NCBI GenBank assembly: GCA_039881145.1
Contig: JAYKKI010000004.1
Location: 51,135,001 to 51,199,000, forward strand
Reading direction: 5' to 3'
Length of the DNA stretch: 64,000 nucleotides
Origin: Druceiella hillmani
Taxonomy: Eukaryota > Arthropoda > Insecta > Lepidoptera > Hepialidae
The notes under the pieces were generated by a model. The model did no database searches. It was given only the letters and a program-made list of their open reading frames with translations, and had not been told where the DNA came from. The translations under genes and the position numbers were made by a program. Of this stretch, positions 63,251-64,000 are shown piece after piece. Positions within the stretch are counted from its first letter, which is position 1. Each line of letters begins with the position of its first letter.

Positions 63251-64000
63251 GCTTCTACTTTATCTCATATATCCCGAATAGATTTATGTGATTAAACCGA
63301 CGTTCTGAACAAACTCTTCTTCAGGCTTATTATATAAATGTACCTTTATCCATAGCTACTTTATAGAAATATGCATAAATTAAACTTTCAATGGATTGGT
63401 TACTACAAAAGATCAATTTCCCAGTTGAGTAAATTTAAATATGGGGAATTTCTCAGTTGAGTAAATGTGAAACATGATTTCAGTTTGGAAATTGAAAAGA
63501 AGCAGTAAAGAAAAGTTTGGAAATTGAAAAGAAGCAGTAAAAAAGCAAAGCTTTATGCAAAACGTCAATAGTAGACAAATTGATTGATATATCATCAAAG
63601 TCAAACTATCTAGAATTGATTATATGCATCGACTTTCCCTCATGCATAAGAAATATATAGATAACAAAAACTTACTTTATTCTTTCTTTTCAGGATTCTT
63701 TATTAATTTCAATATCCTTATTACAAAATTTTGTAGAATTAAAAATGTATAATGTATGTAGGATAAGTATGTTTTATGAGTTTAGAGATTGCGAAAATGA
63801 TTACAATAATAAAATGAAACTTTTAATTTTTTTTCATAAAAGAAACATTGATCAGTATTTAGTTTCTTTCATGATAATTTTAGTCATTTTATTACTTCTG
63901 TCTATTCATAAATATCAAATCTGACATAAAAAGCTCTAAAGTTTTATGATTATTTTCCATTAGTCAATACAAATAAAATATTTTTAAATATGGCAACACC

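Larger units (their letters stand above)
58470..64000. other. Region downstream of mRpS17 without a supported gene
   Basis: About 5.5 kb. I see a small hairpin (59174-59200, 11-bp perfect arms), one longer imperfect inverted repeat (about 59757-59810), a dispersed-repeat relic (62860-63250, starting CTAGCTGTCACCGATGACTT) and a short direct repeat (63490-63545). No convincing exon is visible. It could be intergenic or an intron of a gene whose exons lie to the right. Confidence 0.6.

Overview
The window is AT-rich animal nuclear DNA with long, repeat-filled introns, canonical GT-AG splice sites, AATAAA poly(A) signals and many decayed transposons (BEL/Pao-like LTR elements, R1-like and CR1/Jockey-like LINEs, pogo/Tigger, mariner and hAT relics, MITEs, TA and CA microsatellites). 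Together with the gene content this points to an arthropod, most likely an insect. I cannot assign an order.

Left half (about 1-30.6 kb, minus strand): a complete nine-exon lysosomal-type beta-N-acetylhexosaminidase gene (GH20, HEXA/HEXB-like) runs from a start at 30572 to a stop at 5059. All intron phases match, and the spliced product is 551 residues with every GH20 catalytic residue I looked for. Just beyond its 3' end, at 78-269, is the signal-peptide exon of a second hexosaminidase whose remaining exons lie outside the window. The two are a tandem pair. The large introns hold relics of Tigger, hAT and mariner transposases, two minisatellites, LINE tails and several hairpins.

Middle (about 30.6-54.7 kb): a gene-free cluster of mobile elements. 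In order: a 319-bp MITE between microsatellites; an R1-like LINE fragment on the minus strand; an LTR element with a tRNA-Lys-like primer binding site; minus-strand BEL/Pao integrase debris; a broken pogo-like transposase; then a large, very young inverted duplication of BEL/Pao sequence (44659-50649). After that come a CR1/Jockey-like LINE 3' end and a long CA/TA microsatellite. The inverted duplication has colinear arms of 1251 and 602 bp, and one arm lacks 1763 bp.

Right part (about 56.2-58.4 kb, plus strand): a complete two-exon gene for mitochondrial ribosomal protein S17 (161 residues). The last 5.5 kb shows no gene that I can support.

The two host genes have unrelated jobs (lysosomal glycan breakdown and mitochondrial translation) and point toward each other's 5' sides across about 25 kb of transposon-rich DNA. 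I did not find a convincing new biological system. The most unusual structure is the 6-kb imperfect palindrome.
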